Shown piece after piece: positions 22,146 through 33,780 of a stretch of 64,000 bases of DNA. Position 1 is the stretch's first letter; the number at the start of each line of letters is the position of its first letter. A model generated the notes under the pieces. That model saw nothing but the letters and a program-made list of their open reading frames with translations, was not told the DNA's origin and ran no database searches. The stretch is from contig CM030865.1 in assembly GCA_018105865.1 (NCBI GenBank), positions 5,858,182-5,922,181 of the forward strand. Reading direction: 5' to 3'. The position numbers were made by a program, and so were the translations under genes. The stretch comes from Metaphire vulgaris (lineage: Eukaryota; Annelida; Clitellata; Crassiclitellata; Megascolecidae).

Positions 22146-24152
22146 ATGGAGGACGCCGACGAGGATGAAGTGATTTTTGAGAAAGGCGAAACTGCAACTG
22201 CAAGATCAAAAGAATCGCAGAACACTTGTCTCAAAATGGCCATAACTGTCGTATTATGTGCGTCTTTTTTCGGATTGGTTAGTTGCTAATGTATTAATGT
22301 TTCATAGTCTTATACTATGTGCTGTTATGTTACAATTTTTAAGGCGAAATGCAGTATAAATAATTTCATCAGAATCGCATTAGACTTGACAACGTCTTAT
22401 AGGTTCTCCAGTTACAACTAACTAACCCAGTTGTAATCATGTTGATTCACATGTATAACACCAAACATTAAATCTTAATCTCACTGTAATGATTACTGAT
22501 CATTTGCATTTGTAACATTTGTATTTGATGTTTTTAGGGTCTGTGTCTTGCAATTCCTGGCCCTACTCTTATTGATTTGGAAGAAAATACAAACTCTGAC
22601 AGAGGTCACATATCTCTTATTTTTACAAGTCGTTCTGTTGGATACCTTTTCGGTTCCATTTTGGGAGGTTTTCTTTTTTCCTACATTAATCAGTCATGCT
22701 TTCTCAGCATCTCTATGTTGGTGACGGCAGTTGCCACAGCAGCTGCACCACTGTGCCGACAGCTCCCTCTGCTAGCGATAATGATTATGTTACAAGGAAT
22801 TTCTATTGGATTTCTTGACACAGGTTAGAACAGTGTTAGTTCTTTTTATTTAAATTTACTCTTTATATTTCTTTATGAAATAATCAGGATTAAGTTTTCC
22901 AAAATGATTTATAAAAAAAAATTTGGTGTAAGTAAAATTAAAGTAAATGAATGGGTATGTACATATAATTTCCAGTTGAATTCAACTTTGCGAGTTCATC
23001 GAATTTAAAATTGTGGGTATTTATTGTTAAAATCCTGTAGCCATATTGTTTTATTGTTCTGTTTCAGGTGGAAATGTATTATGTCTGGAGACATGGGGGA
23101 GAGACAATGGCCCACATTTGCAGGCCTTGGCTTTTGCTTTCGGGTTTGGAGCATTTCTTGCTCCATTGCTTGCTGCTCCGTTTCTGCATAGTAGACCCAG
23201 TCTAAATGAAACTACCTCAGCAATTGAAGAGACTTCTCAGCTTAATTCAACGGACAAATTAACAGATGTTTCACCGGTGAAATATGCATATTTAATAATT
23301 GCAGTCTATGTTGCTTTGGTGTCGCTTGCTTTTCTCGTGCTCTGTTGTTGTTCAAGAAAATCTGGCGGGTCGTCAACTGGCACAGATTCACATAAATCGG
23401 ATTATGCCGTAAGGCAAGAACGACTCTGTTTTCGAATCCAGATGTTGACCTTACTCTTTGTATTCTTCTTTTTCTACGTTGGGTGCGAGGTGACGTACGG
23501 AGCCCTCATATCTAAGTTTGCGATCGAGATGTTTGGATGGAGCAAGAGATATGCCGCTCTGTTGAACTCTGTATTCTGGGGCTCGTTTGCAGGAGGTCGT
23601 CTTGCGGCGATCTTTCTGGCTCAATATTTTGAGCCAACTCATTTGCTCATTGCCGATTTAGTGGTTTCCACTGTCTCAATTGCAGGACTGGCTGCTGTAG
23701 AAAGTATTCCAGTATATCTTGGTCAAAGCGTATCAAGTGAGGTCTTATTATGGATTCTGTCATCAACACTTGGCATTGGAATGGCTTCGATCTTTCCTTC
23801 TGGTATAACGTGGGTTGAGAGATATATTAAAGTTGCCGGTAAAGAGGCTGCTATTTTCGTAGTTGGTTCAGCCCTTGGTGAAATGGTTTTACCAGCCCTT
23901 ACTGGATATATATTCTACCATAAAGGTGCAGTTTGGCTTATGTACATTTTGCTGATATCATTATTGGCAAGTGCAGTTGTGTTTGTAGTTATGTTTAAAT
24001 TGACCTTTGGCGTAGGTGAACGCTACTCAAAGGTATCCAATCAGGAAGAGGATATGGAGCTTCTTAAAGTTACTGATGATGACAGTCAAGCTACCTTATC
24101 AACTGAGTTTCCCAATGGTACTGTAGTTAGATCAGAAATGAGTGAATTTTGA
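22146..24152 (+). CDS. MFSD4B: MFSD4B / sodium-dependent glucose transporter 1-like MFS transporter, copy 1 (intact)
   Basis: Three exons, 22146-22277, 22538-22823 and 23068-24152, join in phase to give 500 residues. The acidic N-tail (MEDADEDEVIFEKGE) is cytosolic. The first membrane helix spans the exon 1/2 joint and leads into GLCLAIPGPTLIDLEENT, the GPT-L-DL hallmark of the MFSD4 family. Exon 2 holds helices 2-3 (SVGYLFGSILGG, an MFS A-motif-like region). Exon 3 holds the rest, with an extracellular-type loop containing NET and NST sequons and a central hydrophilic linker (SRKSGGSSTGTDSHKSDYAV), for about 12 helices in total. The C-tail is polar and acidic. The human relative NaGLT1/MFSD4B is reported as a Na+-coupled sugar transporter; sugar as substrate here is inference. 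ATG at 22146 is in the context GAAATGG. Confidence 0.9.
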
Positions 24153-24794
24153 TTCAGGTGCAGATTACTTCCCATAATTGGTGCATGGTTTGAATCTTAG
24201 AAAAGCTAATGCTTACATTCCATTGTAACAACTTCAATTTGCATAACAATTTTAAACTAGTATTAGTTATTTGTCTGTATCAGTATTAAATGCTTCATTG
24301 GGAAAATTGGGAAATTGTCTTCTAGGATTTCTTTGGTTTGATATATTTATTGTGGACGTAGTGAAGTGGTATTAAGTTAGAATTCTAACCATTTATTTTA
24401 TTTATCTAGAGTTAAGATATTTTGATCAGACCTTACAAAAGAATTTAGACTTAACTTATGTAGCAGATATTGCAATATTGCTATTATTGCACAGCCAATG
24501 TGTCCAAAGACATTATTATATAAACTGCTTGTAATTTAAAGAACTACCAATAGCATTCGTTACTAATTTAAGTACTGTAGCTGCACACCATGGTGCATTC
24601 TTTATCTTTTACTGTATGATTTGAGATGATGACCATTGTAATGTTAGGACATGTCCTCACTTGAACAACCCGGTGAAGCTGTTTTTATCTTTTCACTTGA
24701 TGCCAATTTTTTGATTGTAGTTTTATGTGATTGCTACCTAATGAACTGACTGGTGTTTTACATTAAAGCCTAGTCTTTTGTATACTGTATTTAG
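24153..24794 (+). other. 3' UTR/flank of transporter copy 1
   Basis: AT-rich. Alignable with 34945-35082 plus 35757-36138 of the second copy, the latter being split by a LINE tail. An ATTAAA at about 24763 is a possible polyadenylation signal. Confidence 0.5.
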
Positions 24795-25133
24795 GGTTGC
24801 CAACCGTCCTTTATTTCAAAGGACAGTCCTTTAATGCACCTCTGAGTCCTTGTCCTTTATCGCTTTTATAAAGGACCATGGTTTGTCCTTTGTTTAAAAA
24901 ATCTAGTCATGAAACCACACATTTCAATTGAAATTTCCTTTTTTTGCATGTCACCCCATTTCAGAAGAGAGATGACCTTTTTTGCTTGATATCATATTTC
25001 AGAAGGGAGATGACTTTTTGCTTGTCACCGCACTTCAGAAGGAAGTTAACTCTTTTTCGGGTGAGTCGGGGTGACACCAAGGTTTTTCTGCACCGGGTGT
25101 CCTTTATTGCAATTTGTCAAAGTTGGCAACCCT
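24795..25133. mobile_element. hAT-like MITE with AGGGTTGCCAAC ends
   Basis: Ends AGGGTTGCCAACCGTCC and AAAGTTGGCAACCCT are inverted. The interior has several AAGGACAGTCCTTTA and TTTTTTGCTTGTCA-type repeats. Flanks CTGTATTT and ATGTATAT agree at 6 of 8 bases, so the target duplication is only tentative. Confidence 0.7.
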
Positions 25134-25134
25134 A

Positions 25135-25823
25135 TGTATATTTATAATTGTAAAGTTGAAAAATCATAAAATTATTCAAAATAACTCACTGTGCATGCTG
25201 CACAATATTACATACATTTACTGTATTTAGGATTTTATTGTACATTTTAAATAGACAAGGATTTTTTTCTTCATAATTCTCTTGTACCTGGTTTAATTTT
25301 GCAATGTGCTTTGCAGTTGACAGAAAATTAAAATTAGCCAAAATACCTCATAGTGAATGTTGTACTGCTCTATCAAAATTCACATGAATTATCTTAGTAT
25401 TTTTATAGCCTCATGTAATTTGCTAAATTATATTATCTAATTATGGCAATCTTGTTCTGTTAACATTAAAGTAGCCATGTCAAAGTGATTTTGTTGTATT
25501 TATAAAATTGGGTTAGTTTCTGCAGCAATATGCCTTTATCTGAATTTACTATACATAACCAGTATGGTTTTTGAGCCAAAACAGGGGAGGGAATTTTGAA
25601 TAAAGTGTAATTTCAATATGCCAAAGAAAGTTAGTTATACAAGTTAATCAGCAGTGTGAAATGCCATTTGTTATGTGCGAATTGGACCAGTGGGCAGTCA
25701 GTAAGCAGTGGCCATTAAATTTCCCCCTTCTGCTGCAAATTTCATACTGTACATAGTATCCCATTACTGCATCTACAGTATTTTGTTATTCATATTCTAT
25801 TTTTAATGCAGTATTATATCACT
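25135..25823. other. intergenic, nothing recognised
   Basis: AT-rich, no coding or repeat signal that I can support. Confidence 0.4.
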
Positions 25824-26163
25824 AAGGGGTCATCCATAAATGACGTAACGCGATTTTGGCACTTTACCCCTCACCCCTACGTAACGCGACGTAACAAAAA
25901 GTTAGACCCCTAAAATATGACGTAACAACGGGCCGATCCCTCTTTCGTCTTCCGAAGTCTAGACAAGCAAAAAAGCCAATTCGCCCTTCTATTTTTGTTC
26001 TCTCCAAACATACTGACAAGCACTTAATTGTCAGTCACTTAAAAGTTTTGCGTTGCGTTACGTCACATTTACGGACCCCCCCCCCCGTCACACTTCGTAA
26101 CAAATGTCCGGACCCCTCTTTGCTAGGCGTGTTACTGTTACATCATTTGTGGACGAGTCTAAT
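25824..26163. mobile_element. MITE, GGGGTCATCCATAAATGACG family
   Basis: Left AGGGGTCATCCATAAATGACG, right CATCATTTGTGGACGAGTCT, an imperfect inverted pair. Related in ends and interior (GACAAGCAAAAAAG) to 607-1016, but inverted in interior orientation. Confidence 0.65.
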
Positions 26164-26395
26164 GAGTCTAAACTCTGATGATTCCACTATAAGCGCCTTT
26201 AGGCTCCGTGTAAATTTATACCACGAATAATAGACTGTTGTAGGTGTACCAAGTCTTGTTGCAGTGAGAAAGGAGAAGTCGTGAGAAGGGATGACCACGA
26301 GGTGACTTCTGCAGTTCGGTCATTGATAACCAAATGAATGAGTTATTGAGAATGTAGCCTACGTAGGCTAGAAACGATTAAATATACGTCCCATG

Positions 26396-26461
26396 AAAAT
26401 CTACAGCGTTGAATATGTTAACAGTTAAACATATTCAACGCTGTAGTTTTTTCATGGGACG
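26396..26461. repeat. long hairpin-forming inverted repeat
   Basis: CGTCCCATGAAAATCTACAG ... and its near-exact complement give arms of about 31 bp around a short loop (near 26425-26432). The right arm is the start of the tandemly duplicated block at 26437. No hit to a known hairpin RNA can be claimed. Confidence 0.8.
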
Positions 26462-27027
26462 TTCTCGGAAGTTCAACCGAACTCGCCAATCGTCATCATG
26501 CGGTGACGGCGGTTATGCGTCAGAGGCGTCATTGGGGGGGGGGGGTGGCCGTGGCCCCCCAAGGAAATTAAAATATTAATTTATAATGTATTAATGTGCA
26601 AAAATTGCAAATATTGCCAAAAAATATCAAAAAATTGCAAAATTTCCAACATTTCTAAAATTTGCCAAAATTGCTTAAAATTTGCAAAAAATGAAAACAA
26701 ATGCCTAAAATTTGCCAAAAATTTGCAAAAAAAATTTCTCGACCCCTCAATAAAATGTGAAATGACGCCACTGTTCTGCGTACGATGACTTTGTCGGTCA
26801 CGGGGGTATTGTCGGTAGTTGTTCAGTGAGAGAGAACGTCTTTTGTTCTAAAGCTGATCGACGCAACGCTGTAGCTTTTCATATGGGCCGTTCTCGGAAT
26901 TTCAACCGAGCTCGTCATCATGCGGTGACGGCGGTTCTGCGTACGATGACTTTGTCGGTCACGGGGGTGTTATCAGTAGTTGTTCAGTGAGAGACAACGT
27001 CTTTTGTTCTAAAGGTGATCGACGCAT
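26437..27027. repeat. tandem duplication upstream of transporter copy 2, split by a MITE
   Basis: Unit A (26437-26866, minus the MITE) and unit B (26868-27027) share AACGCTGTAG..TTTTCAT, CCGTTCTCGG, GTCATCATGCGGTGACGGCG, ACGATGACTTTGTCGGTCAC and GTTCAGTGAGAGA. About 160-170 bp per unit. GC-richer than its surroundings and close upstream of the second transporter copy, so it may be regulatory. Confidence 0.75.
26521..26773. mobile_element. hAT-type MITE inside the tandem duplication
   Basis: Ends CAGAGGCGTCATTGGGG and AATGACGCCACTG; flanks TTATGCGT and TTCTGCGT (7/8). Unit B lacks it, giving the empty site. The interior is a run of AAAATTTGCCAAAA-type repeats. Confidence 0.85.
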
Positions 27028-27631
27028 GTTCGACCGGCTGGGGCGCGATCGTCTGCCGGGCGACGCGGCGCCTTCGGAACAGTCGACCGTGGAAACAATT
27101 TCAGACAAAGAGGAGCTTGATCTGGTTTTGCAGCTTCTATATAAGCTGCACTATGTCAACTTATAAAGCGCTATAGTCAAGGCAGGCTTAGCGAAGTTAA
27201 CTGATATATCGCTAGAACCTTCTACTTCGGACGATTTTATGTTACTATTAAATATTGTAATAACATGCAGTTAAATCCGACCTCTGGACATCCGTGAGAA
27301 CACCCCTCCCGGCTCTCAGCTTTTGTTCCGTTCATCAAAAGTAAGCCTTTGGTTGAATTGAGGCTAAAATAAATCTGAATGAAATGGAGGACGCCGAGGA
27401 TGAAGTGATTTTCGAGAAAGGCGAAACTGCAACTGCAAGATCAAAAGAATCGCAGAACACTTGTCTCAAAATGGTCATAACTGTCGTATTATGTGCGTCT
27501 TTTTTCGGATTGGTTAGTTGCTGATAATTAATATCAATGCATTAATGTTGTATAGTCTTATAGTATGCACGTGCTGTTATGTTACACTTTTGAAGGCGAA
27601 AGGTAGTATAAATAATTTCATTACAATCGTT

Positions 27632-29146
27632 TGTTCTGTCCAGACTAGCTAGACTATTGCAATTCCGTTCTTGCCGGCCTTCCAAAGTCTACACTGGCCA
27701 ACCTGCAGCGCGTACAAAATGCTGCTGCACGTCTGGTGCTGGACCTGAAATCTCGAGAACACGTCACTCCGGCGCTTCGTGAACTTCATTGGCTTCCAGT
27801 CCCAATGCCGGGCAGTAGTTAACTACAAGTAGGTAACTACTTGTAGTTTAACTACACTTTAGTAGTTACAGAGTAGTTAGTAACTACGTGTGAAAAAGTA
27901 GTTAACTACAAGTAGTTTAACTACTTTCTGCAGTAGTTATCAAGTAAAGTAGTTAACTACTGTGGTCAACTACTTTTGTTAAAACATTATTTGCCGCTTA
28001 AACCCGCTTTTGCCAACAACGCTGACGCCAGGCTTCTCGGTGAGCTCTTCGATGAGACTCTGTCGTGTAGCGGGCACATCGTCGATGTAACCCATGCCTG
28101 CCCTTGTTGCCCTTGTGCATACAAGCTTACTTACTTACCTACCAGTAATATAATATTCTATTCCTGATTTCCGGTCTCATACTTACACAACTTTTAGTAG
28201 TACCAAAAATACAGGTTCGTGTTGTTTACTGAGGAGATATAATTAATAATAGTAATAAAAGTTAACAGAATTAACAGATTAATTCTTAATAACTCATAGA
28301 TATCATTAAATATGAATAGCCAATTAGTCAAAAGCTGTTTCGTGAACCCACGTAAAAAGAGTGAACGCAGTGATGATAAAAACTTCATTGCCGACTGTGG
28401 TACATGCAAGAACTGAGTAATCATTCATTACATTGATTACATAAGCAGAACTGCTGCAGAAGCAGCTTATATTGATAGGATTGATGTTCGTGTTGACAGT
28501 GTTTGTGTGGTGTTAAAAAAACAAGACATTGAACAATGGATATTTTTATTTGAGCGTTGCAGGGTCAAAAGTAGTTGCAAAGTAGTTAACTACTCAGGAA
28601 GTAGTTACCAATTAGTTAATAACTACTTTGTGGAAAAAGTAGTTAACTAGTAGTTACAACTACATTTTTATCAAGTAGTTCACTACAGTAGTTGAACTAC
28701 TTTCACAGTAGTTGGTGCCCAGCATTGTCCAGTCCAGTCACGAATACAACACAAACTATGCACGCTGATGTTCTGTGTACGAAATGGTCTTTGTCCGACC
28801 TATCTGGCCGATTTGTTCCAGCCAACATCAACCGCCTTTGGTAGACCAGGCCTACGATCAGTCTCTACCAGCCAATACCAGAAACCTCGTCTTCGGACAG
28901 TCGTGGGGCAATGAGCCTTCTCATACGCTGGACCCCATGCCTGGAACGCCCTTCCACCAGCGCTACGTACGGAACATAAAGTCGCCCGTAACATAAAGTC
29001 GCCCGTCGCTTTTCGTAATCAGTTGAAGACACATCTGATTCAGTTGAAGACACATCTGATTAATTGTGCTTATAATAATTGACATTAATTGTAATGCGCT
29101 TGCTAGTATTAATTGATTAGGTGCAATATAAATAGCTAATTAAATT
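27632..29146 (+). mobile_element. non-LTR retrotransposon 3' fragment (CR1/L2-type) in intron 1 of copy 2
   Basis: Copy 1 lacks it (empty site AATCG|CATTAG near 22376). The frame encodes the classic VLAGLPKSTLANLQRVQNAA ... HVTPALRELHWLPV thumb region, is cut by the hAT element at 27803, and resumes at 28736 with NTNYARC, the SHTLDPMPGTPFHQ frame (shifted WNALP region) and a tail with LKTHLI. Target duplication not resolved. Confidence 0.82.
27803..28727. mobile_element. hAT-type non-autonomous element with TAGTTAACTAC repeats
   Basis: Ends CAATGCCGGGCA and TGCCCAGCATTG; TCCAGTCC flanks both sides (27795-27802 and 28728-28735). The subterminal regions on both sides consist of many GTAGTTAACTAC palindromic units (27811-27985 and 28568-28715), which probably serve as transposase-binding arrays, as in other hAT families. 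The centre has no recognisable coding. Confidence 0.92.
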
Positions 29147-29725
29147 AAATCGTATTAGACTTGACAACTTATGAGTTATCCAGTTGCAACTAACTAACCC
29201 GGTTGAAATCATGTTGATGCACATGCGTAACACCAAACATTAAATCTCAGTCTTTAATGTAATGATTACTGATCATTTGTATTTGTAACATTTGTATTTG
29301 ATGTTTTTAGGGTCTGTGTCTTGCAATTCCTGGCCCTACTCTTCTTGATTTGGAGGAAAATACAAACTCTGACATAGGTCACATATCTCTTATTTTTACA
29401 AGTCGTTCTGTTGGATACCTTTTCGGTTCCATTTTGGGAGGTTTTCTTTTTGCCTACATTAATCAGTCATGCTTTCTGAGCATCTCCATGTTGGTGACGG
29501 CAGTTGCAACAGCAGCTGCACCATTGTGCCGACAGCTCCCTCTGCTAGCAATAATGATTATGTTACAAGGAATTTCTATCGGATTTCTTGACACAGGTCA
29601 GAACAGTGATAGTTATTTTTATTTAAATTAATTCTTTAAATTTCTTTTGGAAATGATCAGGATTAAGTTTCCAAAATGATTTATACAAAAATTTTGGTGT
29701 AAGCAAAATTAAACTAAATGTGCAT

Positions 29726-32109
29726 TAGGGTGGAGTGAACGTAATGGATAAAAAAATTTTCTCGAGTAGGCCTATGTTTATGTAATACCCACCAAAACTT
29801 GCCATTGGTATTACTCATTTACCAGGTGAAATTTTACTTAAATCTATTGACATCTTCTCCCCCCCCCAACAAATGGTTTCATGTTTAGCGATTGGTCAAC
29901 CATTGCATTAATGGGTCTTCTCACATGCGTGCAATGTACAGTGTACATTGTATAGTGTATATAGTGTATATTAGTGTATAAAGTAGTATCGAGAGATATG
30001 TATTCCTAATTTTTACTAAAGACTGACAATAATTTTTATTTACATAAAATATAATCCTGAGAAATGTCCAACAAACTGCATTTTTTCAAAAGGTCTAATA
30101 AAAGATGAAAGTTATGTGATTGTGCGATATTCGCTTTTTGTATTGAATGCTGGCATGATGGTTCGTGCAATGATCCTGGCTATAATGAAGCTAGCTAGCT
30201 CTTGCTTCCTGGCCAATGACAGCTGTTGATGCTTCAGTTACTGCCTTCACACACCTTTCCACTGCTTGTGTGTGACAAGGAAATCGCGGTAAATCAACAA
30301 GTCCAGTATCTTCATTATGAACTGTGTAGTGAAACAGAGCAGTGTCCAGTGATTACTGCTTGACAAATGTCAAGTAAATAAATATTGCGGATCAGAACTC
30401 AAGTCTTGAACAGTTACAGGAGAAAAGTCACATGGTATCGGCTCATAGGAAACAATCGGCATTGTTTCGCATTTCTGCAACAAAGATCCAATAGGTCCAG
30501 TGATCACTTCTAGGTCCTGTTGTTCTGCCATCTATGTGCTCAAACAAATGTCGAAGTGGTAGTTCATTTGCATGCAGAAGACAAATAAACCACTGCAAAG
30601 GTCGTTTAACATGTAGGCCTACTTCAAGAAATCTTATAATACCACCTTTCTTACCAACATTAACTGCTGTGCCATCACATCCAACTGCCAGCAGATGCTG
30701 GGCATCAATGTCATTTCTCTGCAGAAAGGTAACAATAGCTGTCTGTATGCTTGAAGACGTGTTCCTCAACAATTACCCTACGATGAGTGGTTCGGTCAAC
30801 CGTTTCTTTAGCTAGAGTTTTATCCTTTCTTCCATCAAAATATAAACCTATAGTATTGTTGTTGTGTCAGTTAATGCTTCGGAACGAATCATATCGCGAT
30901 ACTTCCGATGCTCTCTTCTAATTTTACTTCTGTGATTTACTTCACTACAGTCTTCAGCGTTTACAATACCATGGTCTTGTAAGACTGCTAATACAATTTC
31001 TGCAACTGCTCTGTCTGAAATGGAATGTCGTTCAGTAGCCTGACAGTATTTTGCAACTGACGTCTCTGCTGCATTTTACTTCGCCAGTAGTACTTGTCTC
31101 AGCAACAATACCGGTAGACAGAATGTCGGCTTCAGTTTCATCGTTTGTAGAGTAGCTGAAGCTACCTTCTGTGTCAGAACCGAAGTCACAGCACACAGGG
31201 GATTCCGTCTGTCTGGTAGATTGTGTTGAACTTGATTTAAGCCGGTTTTTGGTAAGTCTATATTCCTCCTGCGACTTTCTCCTCCTCTTTCCTCCAACAT
31301 CAAGGTAGTTGCACGATCAACTCTACCTATCATATCATCTTGCGTGCACTTTTTGGTCCTGAAGAAACTTCTGCTCTAAAACAGGAATCTTGCTCGACTT
31401 TTTACATCTGCATAACGAATAATCAGCACACTTCCAGGCTGCAATGTCAAGAAGAATTTTTCTTATATGTTCTCTGAAATCATTGACTTTCAGTTCGTAC
31501 TTTTCATTTCTCCTTGACGCAGGATACCATAGCAGTTTGCTATATTTTTCACGGTGCCCCTGAATTAGCTGCACAATTCGAGTCACAGCCACTGTTTGAA
31601 TGGAGGCTCTGTCGATTATTTTTTAATTTTCATAGCCAAGACATCGGAATTTTCAGAAACAGTTGGTTCTTTGTTAGGATTAGCCTAGGCCTACTGTTAG
31701 TTTTCAGGTCGGATTTTACCCACTGATAATCCATTAGCATGTCCTCCGCTGTTGGCAACATATTCAAATTCATCCGCAGCTAGAGGGTTGCCTAAAATTG
31801 GATATTTCGATAGATTTGGTAACATTATTTGAAATAAACACTCAAATGACGGCAATCTACATAAAGCCAGCACATGCGTAAGAAAATGACGCACACTGAT
31901 CAGTAGTGAATTGAAAATTAGATCACGTGGAACGTTGAGATAAAGATTTTTGGCGTTTTTTCCTTACATACAAACTTCTGGCTCCTGTTGAGGGCAGAAT
32001 ATGTCAATATTTAAGACTGCAAATTTTTATGTGGAGTATACTCATGGTGACAACTTTTGAACGGTATTAGATTTCATAATTCGAACATTCATATTTTCAC
32101 TCCACCCTA
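29726..32109 (-). mobile_element. 2.4-kb hAT-type element with broken transposase gene, in intron 2 of copy 2
   Basis: Ends TAGGGTGGAGTGAA and TTCACTCCACCCTA; flanks ATGTGCAT (29718-29725) and ATGTACAT (32110-32117), 7/8. Copy 1 has no insert. Antisense frames 31894-31697, 31592-31335, 31333-31076 and 30772-30443 are pieces of one protein. The last has LLAVGCDGTAVNVGKKGG and PLQWFICLLHANELPLRHLF, a conserved block I recognise from numerous invertebrate uncharacterised transposon proteins; it looks like an RNase H-type catalytic region (Asp in CDGT). Stops and shifts between frames make it inactive. The superfamily is inferred from TIR and duplication length. Confidence 0.8.
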
Positions 32110-32582
32110 ATGTACATTAATTTCCAGTTGATTTCAACTTTGCGAGTTCATCGTATTCAGAATTGTGGGTATTTATTGTTAAAATCCTGTAGCCATATTG
32201 TTTTATTGTTCTGTTTCAGGTGGAAATGTATTATGTCTGGAGACATGGGGGAGAGACAATGGACCACATTTGCAGGCCTTGGCTTTTGCTTTCGGTTTTG
32301 GAGCATTTCTTGCTCCATTGCTTGCTGCTCCGTTTCTGCATAGTAGACCCATTCTAAATGAAACTACTTCAGCAATTGAAGAGACTTCTCAGCTTAATTC
32401 AACGGACACATTAACAGATGTTTCACCGGTGAAATATGCATCTTATTATATAATTCTCGATGTCCGGTCTGTCTGTCGGTCACGATACATGGCTAATTTT
32501 GCAAGACGCTGTTGCCATAACAACGAAATTGTTTAATCAAAACTCTATTAACAACGGAGCGTTTAACAGGCGTCTTAATTGC

Positions 32583-33150
32583 AGCTTAAACCCCGTTCCC
32601 TCTTCCCTCTCCCCATCCCTCTCCCAATCGCCTTGGCCCCAACTCATCCTCGCCCCGCCCTACCCCACAGGCCCCAAACCCACGTTCCCCTTCCCTCTCC
32701 CCATCCCTATCCCAACCCCCTTCCATCTCCCCATCCCTCTCCCAATCGCCTCGGCCCAACACATCCCCGCCCAGGCCCCAGCCCATACCCGCCACGCCCT
32801 ACCCCACAGGCCCCAAACCCCGTTCCCCTGCTTTCTCCTCATCCCTCTCCCAACCCCCTTCCCTCTCCCCATCCATCTCCCAATCGCCCTAGGCCCCAAC
32901 CCATACCAGCCCCGCCCTACCCAACAGGCCCCAAACGCCCGTTCCTCTTTTTTCTCCCCATTCCTCTCCCAACTCCAGTACCTCTCTCCATCTCTCTCCC
33001 AATCTTTCCGGCCCCAACCCATCACCGCTCCGCCCCTACCCCACCGGCCCCAAACCCCGTTCCAAACCTACACAACGCTGCTCAAAACCCGTACAACCCA
33101 CTTTCCTCCTCCCAAACCTCCTTCCCTCTCCCAATGCCCTGCCCCCGTTA
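32583..33150 (+). repeat. C/T-rich degenerate tandem array inside the Helitron
   Basis: Repeated CCTCTCCCCATCCCTCTCCC, CCCCAACCC.. and CTACCCCACAGGCCCCAAAC motifs with a period near 110-130 bp. The long proline-rich frames here are by-products of composition. The minus strand carries many GGGG and GGG runs. Confidence 0.85.
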
Positions 33151-33289
33151 TGATATATATTTACTCCTTCCTATCCTCAATACCTTTTTAAATTTAACCC
33201 TTCAAGTGGGGATTAAATTTTCAAAGCAAATCACGGTACTGGGGATTTAATTTTTGGAAAAGCGTTCTTCAGAAATGATTGCTGTAACA

Positions 33290-33780
33290 TTTTAAATTTA
33301 CTATATCCCAGGCTATATAGGAGCTAAACAGATGAGGTTTGCACCATTGTTTAGATTTTTAATTCCTCTTTCTAACCGTCCGTGTAAAACAAAAACAATT
33401 GGGGGTAGAGTCCACTTTACGGCCTAAAATATCACCCTCTTCCCTAAAAACATTTCAAAGCCCCATAGCAAACAATTTTTCAGCGGTAACCCCACTTTGG
33501 TCAGCGGCAAAGTTGTAAAGGGATGTCAGAGGAACAAAATAAACCAAAACGTTTGAAAATCGGTTGACATTTGGTAAAGATCTATCAATTCTAACTCGAT
33601 GACCCCAATGTTTGAACATAAGTATTATCAGCGAATTTTATGACAGTTTTGAATTCTGATAAAGTTTCCTATTTTTTTGAATTTGCTATATCTCAGGCTA
33701 TATAAGAGCTAAGAAGATGAGGCTTGCACCATTGTTTAGCCTTTTTATTCCTTTTTCTAACCGCCCGTGCAAAACAAAAA
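33290..33780 (+). repeat. direct repeat pair inside the Helitron
   Basis: About 110 bp at 33290-33402 recurs at 33668-33780: CTATATC(C/T)CAGGCTATATA, ..GAGCTAA, GATGAGG.TTGCACCATTG and TCTAACCG.CCGTG.AAAAC. Divergence is about 10 percent, so this is an internal duplication older than the insertion. Confidence 0.8.

Larger units (their letters stand above)
22021..26360 (+). repeat. tandem segmental duplication, unit 1 (transporter copy 1)
   Basis: From ATAACATGCAGTTAAA at 22021 this unit matches 27260 onward: 5' UTR, all exons, introns and 3' flank. The last shared block (26196-26358, TTTAGGCTCCGTGTAAATT ... GAGTTATTGAGAA) recurs at 36140-36295. Stretch 24672-26195 of this unit has no counterpart in unit 2. 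Confidence 0.85.

Noticed and set aside
32460..33250. Long proline-rich frames of 223-243 codons
   Set aside because: They coincide with the C/T-rich array of the Helitron; open frames in two registers reflect composition, not a gene.
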